A stretch of DNA of 64,000 nt from Deltaproteobacteria bacterium (lineage in GTDB: Bacteria; Desulfobacterota; Syntrophorhabdia; Syntrophorhabdales; Syntrophorhabdaceae), in assembly GCA_029777945.1 (NCBI GenBank), contig JAKORG010000004.1:1-64000 (forward strand), read 5' to 3'. Under the pieces are notes generated by a model. That model was given only the letters and a program-made list of their open reading frames with translations. It was not told the origin of the DNA and searched no databases. Position 1 is the first letter of the stretch; the number at the start of each line of letters is the position of its first letter. Shown here piece after piece: positions 46,301-54,646 of the stretch. Both the position numbers and the translations under genes were made by a program.

Positions 46301-46960
46301 TTAAATATCCTTTAAAATATCTTCGGTGATTTTTACTGTAGACAGAGAAGTTCGAATAAAGAGCTGCGCAAAATAGTATGCACTTAATATCAAAACATAG
46401 TATGTAAGGATGCTGAACATAACAAAACCAATGAAATAGGGTATCCTTAAAATTGTTAAATAAAAAATACCTAATAAAAACAAAACACCTATGTAGCCTG
46501 CAATATACTGTATAAGGACCTCTTTTATTGCCATCAGTATATTTTCGAACTCAAGGGCTTTTTTAAAATCCATTTTCTCAGCAAAAAGTGCAAAGGCAAA
46601 GGGCATAAAAAAAGAAAAGATAAACATGGCAACAAAGCCGAGAAAGGTAATTATGCGACCAAAAAAGGCCGTAAAAGGGTGAAGGGCTGTAAGGAAAAAG
46701 CCAAAGGAAAATAGAAAAAAAGGCACTGCTTCGTATAGTATAAACAAAAATACCTGCTTTAAACCTTCAATCCATATTTCACCTTTTTTATCCCATGTGG
46801 GCAGACCCATACCACCGGACATCATGGTCCTTATTGTCCTTGATAGATAACCTACAGAAAAAAAATCGAGAAAGGGGATAAAAAAAATCAGTCCTGCTAT
46901 TAACCATCTTTTTATAAAGCGGGAGTTTAAAGTGAATTGAATAAAGGGATAGAGTTCCAC
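46301..46960 (-). CDS. DUF4013-like multi-pass membrane protein
   Basis: 219 residues, about six hydrophobic segments separated by short polar loops. The start FIQFTLNSRFIKRWLIAGLI, the SVGYLSRTIRTMMSGG motif and LPTWDKKGEIWIEGLK are features of DUF4013 membrane proteins of unknown function. It is the last gene of the purF-like to SDR operon (6-bp gap after the SDR gene) and converges with dapL. No enzymatic residues can be singled out. Confidence 0.7.
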   Translation of the reverse strand: MELYPFIQFTLNSRFIKRWLIAGLIFFIPFLDFFSVGYLSRTIRTMMSGGMGLPTWDKKGEIWIEGLKQVFLFILYEAVPFFLFSFGFFLTALHPFTAFFGRIITFLGFVAMFIFSFFMPFAFALFAEKMDFKKALEFENILMAIKEVLIQYIAGYIGVLFLLGIFYLTILRIPYFIGFVMFSILTYYVLILSAYYFAQLFIRTSLSTVKITEDILKDI

Positions 46961-46966
46961 TTACTT

Positions 46967-47752
46967 TTACTTTCCTTTCATTATGAAATCCAAAAGGGAT
47001 TCTTGGTTATAACCTGTCATGCCGCCATCTATTGTAATGGTTTCTCCATTTATATATCTTGCGTTGTCTGAGGCGAGAAATAGGATTAAAGATATTAATT
47101 CATTAACCTCTCCCATCCTTTCTATGGGTGTTCTTTTTGAGAGAAAATTAACGAATACCTCTTTTTTTATAAGCCCTTCGTTCATTCCACCTTTTATAAA
47201 ACCCGGCGCCACTGCACATGCCGTAACATTGTATTTTGACCACTCATGGGCAATAGAACGGGTCATAATCATAAGTGCAGATTTGCTTATAGAATAGGGC
47301 AAAAACCCCTTTTCACCGAAAAATCCCACCTGAGATGCGATGCTTATGATCCTTCCTGATTTTTGTTCTATCATCTTTTTCCCGAATATCTGGGTTGTAT
47401 AAAAGGTTCCTTTAAGATTTACATCAATGACCCTGTCAAAGTCTTCTTTTTTTATCTTTTCTGCGGGCATGAGCTGATTTACAATGCCTGCATTGTTTAT
47501 CAATATGTCTATCTTCGACCATTCACTGTAAACCTTGTCTGCAATATGATTCATCTTTTCGTAATCGGAAATATCGGCCTCAAAGGCAAGGATATTTTTC
47601 CCCCTGAATTCGTCTTCGAATTTTGCCACTGCCTCTTTATTTCTGCCATTTACTGCCACCTTTGCCCCTTCATCGAGAAAGGCCTTTGCCATTGCCTTTC
47701 CAAGGCCTTTTGTGCCCCCTGTTATAAAAACGACTTTTTCACTAAACATCAT
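46967..47752 (-). CDS. SDR-family oxidoreductase (FabG-like)
   Basis: 261 residues. A classical short-chain dehydrogenase: TGGTKGLGKAMAKAF is the NAD(P) loop, AVNGRNKEAV favours NADPH, NNAGIV, the catalytic Ser in IISIASQVG with Tyr and Lys in YSISKSA, and the C-terminal INGETITIDGGMTGY. It reduces or oxidises a carbonyl or alcohol in the cytoplasm; substrate unknown. It overlaps the photoproduct-lyase-like gene by 4 bp. Confidence 0.88.
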   Translation of the reverse strand: MMFSEKVVFITGGTKGLGKAMAKAFLDEGAKVAVNGRNKEAVAKFEDEFRGKNILAFEADISDYEKMNHIADKVYSEWSKIDILINNAGIVNQLMPAEKIKKEDFDRVIDVNLKGTFYTTQIFGKKMIEQKSGRIISIASQVGFFGEKGFLPYSISKSALMIMTRSIAHEWSKYNVTACAVAPGFIKGGMNEGLIKKEVFVNFLSKRTPIERMGEVNELISLILFLASDNARYINGETITIDGGMTGYNQESLLDFIMKGK

Positions 47753-48696
47753 ATCATACCTCCATAAAGATATTTTATCCTTTTGTCGAAAAGTGTGATA
47801 AGGTCTTCACTTTTGTTTATATTTATACCAAAGGATTCTTTCCACACATCTTTTCTTTCCATACAAAGGTATATAAAAAGATTTTCATTTTTGTTTTTTA
47901 ACAAATCATAGAGGGTTTTGTAAACTCTTATCCTTTCACCTTTGATGTATCTGTATTTTCCATCCTCACCTTTTGTAAATTCACTGAATAATAGGTTTTT
48001 TCTTTTTTCCTGAATGAAAACATCCATCATTTTTGCAGGAAACCTTAATAGACCTAAGCTTATCCAGATTATTCTATCAAGGTCTAATATCCTTCCTATA
48101 TCTTCTATTAACCAATAGTAATCGTGTTCAAAACCTTCATATATGATTATAGGGTCTAAGTGTAACCCTACAAAACAACCTGAATCCTGTGCCTTTTTGA
48201 GCGCCTTTAGTCTTTTGTATAACGGGCTTGTCCTTTTCTCCTCCTTATCTATTATATTTTGCGGTGCAAGGGAAAAAGAAATCACAGTATAAGGATTTAA
48301 AAAGGGTTTTAAATGTTCGATCTGTGCCCATTTTGATTTAAGCTCGAATATTGCCTTTTTTTTCTCACCAAAATATTCTATTAAAGGTCTATTCAAATTG
48401 TATCTTCTATCAAGGGCTAAACTGTCGGATAATTCACCTGTTCCAAACCTTAATATGTGGTTATGTTCTTTTTCTATTAAATCATCGACCTCCGCAATTA
48501 TGCTCTTTACATTTAGATTTATTTTAATCTTTTCTTCTTTAATATAGTGCTTTAAGATGCAATAAGAGCACGAAAGTATGCATCCTTCAATGAGGTCTAT
48601 ATTTTTGTAACCACAGCATATGTGATTCTTTGTTCCAGGGCAATCTCTTACAAAATTTCCCTTTTTATTCAGGAATTCTATTTTTTGTAAGCCCAA
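47749..48696 (-). CDS. Spore photoproduct lyase-like radical SAM protein
   Basis: 315 residues. The radical SAM cluster is CILSCSYC (Cys39, 43, 46), preceded by CPGTKNHICCGYKNI and followed by YCILKHYI, then LRFGTGELSDSLALD and LHLDPIIIYEGFEHDYY, which resemble SplB-type DNA photoproduct lyases widespread in non-spore-forming Desulfobacterota. A cytoplasmic DNA-repair role is family inference; a different substrate is possible. The start overlaps the ParB-like gene by 32 bp, an unusually long overlap. Confidence 0.75.
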   Translation of the reverse strand: MGLQKIEFLNKKGNFVRDCPGTKNHICCGYKNIDLIEGCILSCSYCILKHYIKEEKIKINLNVKSIIAEVDDLIEKEHNHILRFGTGELSDSLALDRRYNLNRPLIEYFGEKKKAIFELKSKWAQIEHLKPFLNPYTVISFSLAPQNIIDKEEKRTSPLYKRLKALKKAQDSGCFVGLHLDPIIIYEGFEHDYYWLIEDIGRILDLDRIIWISLGLLRFPAKMMDVFIQEKRKNLLFSEFTKGEDGKYRYIKGERIRVYKTLYDLLKNKNENLFIYLCMERKDVWKESFGININKSEDLITLFDKRIKYLYGGMI

Positions 48697-49597
48697 AAAT
48701 TGCCTCCATGTCTTTTGATTTTAAGGGCTCTATTAAGCTTTTTAAAGCACCTTCAAGTTCTGAAGTGTCCTTTGCCTTAATCATAATATCAATATACTCT
48801 TTTTCAAAGAAAGGGTCTATCTTTATATTCACATTATTTGGTAGCTTAAAATCACGGACGAGATTTTTAAACTCTTCTTCAAGTTTTTTTATGCCAGGAT
48901 TTATGCGTTTTTTTAACATCTCCTTTATTTCGTAAGGACTATTTAGGGCATTTAGTTCTTCATAAGGCAAATCATCTGTTTTTATTTTGATTAAGGTCAG
49001 CATCTGGAGTATTTCTCTCAAAAGGCTTTCTGTAAAATGGATTTTTCCTGTTAAATTCATAATCCTTTCTCTGTCTTCAGGCTCGAACCAGAGTAAATAA
49101 TCTACATTTTTTAAAGAAACATTATGCTCTACAATATAGTCTTTTAACATCTCTTCACTGTTTGCGATTTTAATCATCTTTCTTACGATATTTTCGTGCC
49201 TACCCATTCCTATCTGTTCCATAATATCGTATATTTCTTCCATAGAAAAACCAAAGTTTAAAGCCATATTAATGGAATGTGCCTTTTCTACTAAATTCAT
49301 TTCTCTAAAAAGATTTTCATTTATAGATATTATACAGGCCTCAATATCGGTAATATCAAAAATGACACAGGGAACTCTTTCCATGCCAAGATTAATTGCA
49401 GATTTTAGCCTTTTAAAACCTGAGACCACAACAAAAGGGGACTGGTTTTTGACTATTAGGGGTTGAATAATGCCTATTTTTTTTATCGATGCCGTAAGTC
49501 TTTCATTATAATCAGGATAGGATATGCAAAAACTCCTGTCATTTATGTTAATCTCTTCGATAGACACCATTTTAAGGTTAAATTGTTTTCTATACAT
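48665..49597 (-). CDS. ParB N-terminal-domain protein
   Basis: 310 residues. An N-terminal ParB/Spo0J-type domain (~10-100: LTASIKKIGIIQPLIVKNQ, then VVSGFKRLKSAINLGMERV and the arginine/asparagine motif ISINENLFREMNLVEKA) precedes a central helix-turn-helix-like segment and a helical C-terminus. No ParA gene is adjacent, so chromosome partition is unlikely; such stand-alone proteins probably bind a nucleotide and DNA. It sits between the DUF523/DUF1722 and photoproduct-lyase-like genes with overlaps on both sides. Confidence 0.78.
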   Translation of the reverse strand: MYRKQFNLKMVSIEEININDRSFCISYPDYNERLTASIKKIGIIQPLIVKNQSPFVVVSGFKRLKSAINLGMERVPCVIFDITDIEACIISINENLFREMNLVEKAHSINMALNFGFSMEEIYDIMEQIGMGRHENIVRKMIKIANSEEMLKDYIVEHNVSLKNVDYLLWFEPEDRERIMNLTGKIHFTESLLREILQMLTLIKIKTDDLPYEELNALNSPYEIKEMLKKRINPGIKKLEEEFKNLVRDFKLPNNVNIKIDPFFEKEYIDIMIKAKDTSELEGALKSLIEPLKSKDMEAIFGLTKNRIPE

Positions 49598-50531
49598 GGT
49601 TTCTCAACATAAGTTCAAGGGGATGGGGATTTAGATAAACCTGCCTTTTAAGGTATTGCTTATTGTATTTTTTTACATAATGATTGAGAAGCACAACAGG
49701 CACTATCAAGGGAATCAGTCCATTACTATAATTTTCTATAATACCTGTGAGTTCTTCCTTTTCTTCTCTGGAAAGGTCTTTTTTAAAATAACCCATAATA
49801 TGGTAAAGACAGTTTGTGTTCTTTTTTTTCGTTGCTATTAATTTTAAGCCCTCCATCATGATGTTTATATATTTTTGCACATCTTTTTCATGATCATTAA
49901 TATTTGCAACAATTTTCCCTAATTCTCTTAAGTGTTTTGGACTATGTGCCATTATCAGGTATTTATGGTCTGTGTGAAAATCAATAAGGCCTTTGATCTT
50001 GTCCTTGTTTTTTAAAAAATACTTCCATCTTTTATACGAAAAGACTCTTTCTATAAAATTTTCTCTTATCACAGGATTGTTTAATCGTCCCTCATCTTCT
50101 ACTGGTAAAAGGGGAAATCGTTTCATAAAAGTAGCTGCAAATATACCCACCCCCTTTTTTTCAGGTATTCCTCTTTGTGAGTATACCTTTACACCTTGCA
50201 TGCCTGAACTTGGCGATTTACTTTTAAAAATAAAACCGCATAGATCTTCCTTTTCCAGTTCATCGAGCCTTTTTTCTGACCATTTAAGCATTTTATCCGT
50301 ATGGTCTATACCTGTTTTTATAGTAACAAGCCTTGGATTTTCCGGTGATCCTATAAGTCTCATTGCCTCCCTTGGCACAGGTAGCCCACATTCTACTTCA
50401 GGACAGACAGACACATATTCGAAGTATTTACCCAGTGTATCTGTTATATACCTGTCCTGCTTGTGTCCACCGTCATATCTAACCTTTTTACCTAAAAGGC
50501 AACTGCTGATACCTACCTTTATCTTTTCCAT
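49590..50531 (-). CDS. DUF523-DUF1722 protein (TudS/YbgA-like)
   Basis: 313 residues. The N-terminal DUF523 half (~1-140) has KVGISSCLLGKKVRYDGGHK with Cys11 and VCPEVECGLPVPRE with Cys48; the family's third cluster Cys in S-P-S-C-G is Ser here (KSKSPSSGM, Ser109), while Cys98 precedes it. The C-terminal DUF1722 half (~185-305) resembles YbgA. Characterised DUF523 proteins such as thiouracil desulfurase TudS use a [4Fe-4S] cluster to remove sulfur; with one ligand changed, activity is uncertain. The gene overlaps the ParB-like gene by 8 bp and follows the PurF homologue by 34 bp. Confidence 0.82.
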   Translation of the reverse strand: MEKIKVGISSCLLGKKVRYDGGHKQDRYITDTLGKYFEYVSVCPEVECGLPVPREAMRLIGSPENPRLVTIKTGIDHTDKMLKWSEKRLDELEKEDLCGFIFKSKSPSSGMQGVKVYSQRGIPEKKGVGIFAATFMKRFPLLPVEDEGRLNNPVIRENFIERVFSYKRWKYFLKNKDKIKGLIDFHTDHKYLIMAHSPKHLRELGKIVANINDHEKDVQKYINIMMEGLKLIATKKKNTNCLYHIMGYFKKDLSREEKEELTGIIENYSNGLIPLIVPVVLLNHYVKKYNKQYLKRQVYLNPHPLELMLRNHV

Positions 50532-50565
50532 TTATCTTCTGTATCTAATACTTTCTATGGGACTA

Positions 50566-51960
50566 TCATTCTTCATATCCCAGCCAGCAGTGAAGGCATA
50601 GCTTTTCCCTCGGTATGCCTATGGCATTTACCATATCATCTATTCTCTGGTATCTCAAGGTTGTGGCTCCGAGTTCATTTGCAATCCATTCCACCATTTT
50701 TTTATATTTTTTTGAATCTTCATCAAGGTATTCTTCGATATTATTAAAATCCCTACCCTCTATGTCCCAGATGGCCCTTCTTGCAATAAGTTCTTCTGTA
50801 GACCTCGTAGATAAGGCAAATCTGCATGGAAACATAAGTGGTGGGCATGCTGGTCTTATATGTATCTCCTTTGCACCTGATTCCCATAATTTCTTCAAAG
50901 TATAATTTTTAAGCTGTGTCCCCCTGACAATCGAATCCTCGCAAAGAATAATTCTATTTCCTTCTATAATTTCTTTGACAGGTATGAGCTTCATTTTTGC
51001 AACGAGGTCTCTTATTTCCTGAGCCGGTGGAGTATAGCTCCTGCCATAGCCTGGTGTATATTTTACAAGGGGCCTGCGATATGGAATGCCAGATTCCATA
51101 GCATAACCTATGGCATGACCCATACCTGAATCAGGCACACCAGCCACAAGATCTGCCTTGACATTATCTCTTTTTGCAAGGAGTCTTCCACTTCTTTCAC
51201 GGACTATCTCAACATTTATTCCTTCATAACTTGAGGCAGGATAACCTGTATATATCCATAGAAATGCACAAATCTGATTTTTATCTTTACCTTTAAATTT
51301 TTCTTCCAAGCCGTCTTTCCCTATAAAGACAATCTCACCAGGTTCAATGAATTTTTTAATTTTATACCCGAGATTAAGAAAAGAGCAGGTTTCATTTGCA
51401 ACAGCATAACCTTCATCGTTTTCACCTATAATAAGGGGTAACCTTCCAAAGCGATCCCTTGCCGCATATATCCCGTCTTTTGTCATCAATAGCATAGTTG
51501 CTGAGCCTTTTATTTTATCGTAGACACTTTCGATGCCTTCTATTATTGTGTTTTTATGGGTTATAATCTTTGCAATCAGTTCAACAGAGTTGAAACCTCC
51601 ACTTGACATTTCGCTGAATGTTTCTCCGCTTTCAAGTAATTCTTGGGCAAGCTTATCTGTATTCTCAACGAGGCCTGCAGATGCGATGGCAAATGTCCCA
51701 AATTTTGAACTTATAATCAGAGGCTGGGGGTCTTTATCACTTATAACCCCTATGCCTATATTCCCTTCCATCTCTTTATATTCTTCAAAAAACTTTGATT
51801 TAAACTGTGATTTACTAATATCGTGAATGTGGCGATGGAGTTTTTTACCGTAAACAGCCATGCCCCCATATTCAGTCCCCATATGAGAATGATAGTCTGT
51901 GCCGTATAGTAAATCAGATGTGCAGTCTTTTTTTGAAACAACGCCGAATATACCGCTCAT
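50566..51960 (-). CDS. PurF homologue with degenerate glutaminase site
   Basis: 464 residues, an amidophosphoribosyltransferase by overall sequence. It starts MSGIFGVVSKK, so the catalytic Cys after Met is Ser (codon AGC). The Arg of the usual G-H-x-R-Y motif is lost (GIGVISDKD), H-N-G-N is replaced by ASAGL, and S-D-S-E by FNSVE: the class II glutaminase site is gone at every key position. The phosphoribosyltransferase half keeps CEDSIVRGTQ and PDSGMGHAIGYA, and the cluster-type cysteines (RPACPPLMFPC; LCLHCW) remain. It may add free ammonia or another amine to PRPP, or be regulatory. It heads the operon, so a true purF should exist elsewhere. Confidence 0.85.
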   Translation of the reverse strand: MSGIFGVVSKKDCTSDLLYGTDYHSHMGTEYGGMAVYGKKLHRHIHDISKSQFKSKFFEEYKEMEGNIGIGVISDKDPQPLIISSKFGTFAIASAGLVENTDKLAQELLESGETFSEMSSGGFNSVELIAKIITHKNTIIEGIESVYDKIKGSATMLLMTKDGIYAARDRFGRLPLIIGENDEGYAVANETCSFLNLGYKIKKFIEPGEIVFIGKDGLEEKFKGKDKNQICAFLWIYTGYPASSYEGINVEIVRERSGRLLAKRDNVKADLVAGVPDSGMGHAIGYAMESGIPYRRPLVKYTPGYGRSYTPPAQEIRDLVAKMKLIPVKEIIEGNRIILCEDSIVRGTQLKNYTLKKLWESGAKEIHIRPACPPLMFPCRFALSTRSTEELIARRAIWDIEGRDFNNIEEYLDEDSKKYKKMVEWIANELGATTLRYQRIDDMVNAIGIPREKLCLHCWLGYEE

Positions 51961-52101
51961 TAATCCTCCTTATGGTGTGCCGAATTAAAAATCTAAATAT
52001 AATACAACCTATTTTGGATTTTCTCCACAATAAATTAATCCCTTTATTGCAACTGCACCTTTTTTATGTTAATTTTTAAAAACTATTTTCAAGAGATTGC
52101 C

Positions 52102-53781
52102 ATGGAAACTAATGTTAATCAACCTATAGATTTTATTCGAGAAATTATAGAGGAAGATATAAAAACAAATAAAAATAGTGGAAGGGTGGCAACCCGTTTC
52201 CCACCAGAACCAAATGGTTATCTTCACATTGGTCATGCAAAATCAATCTGTCTTAATTTTGGGATAGCAGCCCAATATAAAGGCACATGCAATCTAAGGA
52301 TGGATGACACAGACCCTGCTGGTGAAACAATGGAGTATGTAGAATCTATTATAAATGATGTTAAATGGCTCGGATTTGACTGGGAGGATAGGCTTTTTTT
52401 TGCCTCCGATTATTTTGAAAGATTATATGATTTTGCAGAAGAGCTTATAAAAAAGGGAAAGGCCTATGTGTGCGACCTGTCGCCAGATGAGATAAGAGAA
52501 TACAGGAGGACACTCACAGAGCCAGGTAAGGAGAGTCCATATCGCAATAGGACTGTAGAGGAAAATTTAGACCTCTTTCGGCGCATGAAGTCCGGTGAAT
52601 TCGCCGATGGAAGTCGAGTGCTCAGGGCAAAAATAGATATGGCATCTTCGAATATTCTCATGAGGGATCCTGTATTGTACAGGATAAAAAGGACCCCCCA
52701 TTACAGAACAGGCAAAAAATGGGTAATATATCCTATGTACGATTTTGCCCATTGTCTTTCAGATGCCATTGAAGGTATAACCCATTCCATTTGCACCTTG
52801 GAATTTGAAAATAACCGTCCTTTATACGATTGGATCGTAAATGAGCTTATAGAAGGTGAAAAACCAAGACAGATTGAATTTGCAAGGCTTAATTTAAGCT
52901 ATACAATTTTGAGTAAGAGAAGACTCATTGAACTTGTTGAAAAGGGTTATGTGGCGGGCTGGGATGATCCCAGGATGCCAACAATTGCAGGCATGCGGAG
53001 AAGGGGGTATACCCCAGAAGCTATAAAGACATTCTGTAATAAAATAGGCGTTGCAAAAAAGGATAATCTTGTAGATATTGCTTTGCTTGAGGCATGTGTT
53101 AGAGATGATTTAAATGAGAATGCACCGAGGGCCATGTGTGTATTACAACCTTTAAAGGTAATTATTGATAATTATCCTGAAGGTCAGACCAAGGAAATAG
53201 AATGTCCAAACCATCCTAAGAATCCATCTTTAGGTAAAAGAAAGGTCCCCTTTTCAAAAGTGTTATATATTGAAAGAGACGATTTTAGCGAGAATCCTCC
53301 AAAAAAATATAAAAGGTTGAGTCCAGACAAAGAGGTAAGACTCAGAAACGCATATGTAATAAAATTTTCACATCTTATAAAGGATGGTGCCACAGGCGAG
53401 ATAAAGGAAATACACTGCACATATGATCCTGCTACTAAAGACGGACCCTCTTTGGATGGCAAAAAAGTGGAAGGCGTTATTCATTGGGTAGCAGCATCCC
53501 ATGCAATACCTATTGAGGTAAGACTTTACGATAGATTATTTACTGTAGAAGACCCTGCTTCAAAAGGAGATGATTACTTAAATTATATAAACCCCGATTC
53601 ACTCAAAATCCTCTATCCTTGCTTTGCAGAACACAATCTAAAAGATGCTCTGCCTGGTGCCAGATTCCAGTTTGAGAGGATAGGGTATTTTTCATTAGAC
53701 CCAAAGGACTCTACCAAAGAAAGACCTGTTTTTAATCGGATCGTGTCGTTGAAAGATACATGGTCGAAGTTAGCTAAATAG
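52102..53781 (+). CDS. glnS: Glutaminyl-tRNA synthetase
   Basis: 559 residues from the ATG at 52102 (the frame also opens at 52066, but conserved sequence begins at [14 protein letters not shown]). Class I signatures: [14 protein letters not shown] and the KMSKS-equivalent YTILSKRRL; GlnRS-specific [48 protein letters not shown]. The C-terminal anticodon-binding beta-barrels are present. It charges tRNA-Gln directly, so the organism need not rely on the GatCAB route. It is divergent from the PurF-like gene. Confidence 0.95.
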   Translation: METNVNQPIDFIREIIEEDIKTNKNSGRVATRFPPEPNGYLHIGHAKSICLNFGIAAQYKGTCNLRMDDTDPAGETMEYVESIINDVKWLGFDWEDRLFFASDYFERLYDFAEELIKKGKAYVCDLSPDEIREYRRTLTEPGKESPYRNRTVEENLDLFRRMKSGEFADGSRVLRAKIDMASSNILMRDPVLYRIKRTPHYRTGKKWVIYPMYDFAHCLSDAIEGITHSICTLEFENNRPLYDWIVNELIEGEKPRQIEFARLNLSYTILSKRRLIELVEKGYVAGWDDPRMPTIAGMRRRGYTPEAIKTFCNKIGVAKKDNLVDIALLEACVRDDLNENAPRAMCVLQPLKVIIDNYPEGQTKEIECPNHPKNPSLGKRKVPFSKVLYIERDDFSENPPKKYKRLSPDKEVRLRNAYVIKFSHLIKDGATGEIKEIHCTYDPATKDGPSLDGKKVEGVIHWVAASHAIPIEVRLYDRLFTVEDPASKGDDYLNYINPDSLKILYPCFAEHNLKDALPGARFQFERIGYFSLDPKDSTKERPVFNRIVSLKDTWSKLAK

Positions 53782-53797
53782 ATATTGATAAATGAAA

Positions 53798-53829
53798 AGG
53801 CTGTGAGGTCAGAAAAAACCCCACAGCTA
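53798..53829 (-). terminator. Hairpin downstream of the heptaheme cytochrome gene
   Basis: GCTGTG-A-GG (53800-53808) pairs with CC-C-CACAGC (53819-53827) with one mismatch and lies between two convergent genes. Read on the minus strand it is followed by TTTTC, a weak T tract, so it most likely ends the cytochrome transcript. Confidence 0.45.
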
Positions 53830-53864
53830 TGATATATCAAGGGCATTTATGCCCGATATTGCTT

Positions 53865-54593
53865 TTACCCTCCAGGGATTTTCATCTTAAAGTTTCCATG
53901 GCAGCCAAGGCAGTAAACTGTTGATGCCTTGTGGCTGTGGTGGCAGACAGTGCATGCTATGTCTCCAAGATGCGATTTGTGGGGATTCCTGTCAGGAAAG
54001 TCCTTTGGTTCACTTCTTTTCTGCAGGTCCTCAAGGGGGCCATGACAAATAAGGCAACGGTCGTTTTCTACTGTATCCCCTGTTAAAGGCAGTTTTTTAT
54101 CATGACATGAACTACACATAATATCAACCTTACTGTGGGTGGCATCTATGTTCTTTGACTGTGCCCATGATATGAATATGTTTTTTATGTTTTCTAATTC
54201 ATCCTTTTTTAACCTGCCAAAAGAGACTCCAGATTTATAGAGACCGAATCTATTGTTGGCGTGGGTATGACAAATCATGCAGTCAGCACCCTTTCCTTCT
54301 TTTATATGTGCCCTATGGATAGTACTTGCATATGGTTTTGGCTCTGCCTTTATGGACATATCAGGTCTATGACATGTATTACACGATGCTATAGTGTCAC
54401 CAGTTACAGGTTTGTGATTCTTTGGAAGGACATTTGATATCTTATCGTGACAGCTAAGGCAGGAGACATTTTTAGAAGGTGCCTTTGCCTTTTGTTTTTT
54501 TGCCTGGGCAAAAACATCCCCTTTTGTAAAAGCCAATGTAATAGCAAATAAAATCACAAAAATAAAACTAAATAACAATAAAGGCTTTTTCAT
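53865..54593 (-). CDS. Periplasmic seven-heme c-type cytochrome
   Basis: 242 residues with a signal peptide (first ~30 residues). Seven C-x-x-C-H heme sites are present: CLSCH, CNTCH, CMICH, CSSCH, CLICH, CTVCH and CLGCH, plus scattered His residues for the sixth ligands, as in multiheme cytochromes that feed flavocytochrome reductases. It is 53 bp downstream of the Tat-exported flavoprotein gene and beyond a hairpin terminator, so it is probably the electron donor to that flavoprotein in the periplasm but made at a lower level. The family cannot be narrowed beyond the NapC/NrfH-independent small multiheme group. Confidence 0.88.
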   Translation of the reverse strand: MKKPLLLFSFIFVILFAITLAFTKGDVFAQAKKQKAKAPSKNVSCLSCHDKISNVLPKNHKPVTGDTIASCNTCHRPDMSIKAEPKPYASTIHRAHIKEGKGADCMICHTHANNRFGLYKSGVSFGRLKKDELENIKNIFISWAQSKNIDATHSKVDIMCSSCHDKKLPLTGDTVENDRCLICHGPLEDLQKRSEPKDFPDRNPHKSHLGDIACTVCHHSHKASTVYCLGCHGNFKMKIPGG

Positions 54594-54612
54594 ACAACAA
54601 CTCCCAAAAATT

Positions 54613-54642
54613 AAAAAAAGGGGTCAATAAGACCCCTTTTTT
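54613..54642 (-). terminator. Intrinsic terminator between flavoprotein and cytochrome genes
   Basis: GGGGTC (54620-54625) pairs with GACCCC (54631-54636) around a 5-nt loop, flanked by A7 and T6, so it reads as a terminator on both strands. It lies between two co-directional genes 53 bp apart, implying partial termination ahead of the cytochrome. Confidence 0.8.
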
Positions 54643-54646
54643 GTTT

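Noticed and set aside
48665-49597. Chromosome partition or plasmid origin suggested by the ParB-like gene
   Set aside because: No ParA, no parS-like 16-bp palindrome noticed and no replication genes; the neighbours are metabolic or repair-like.
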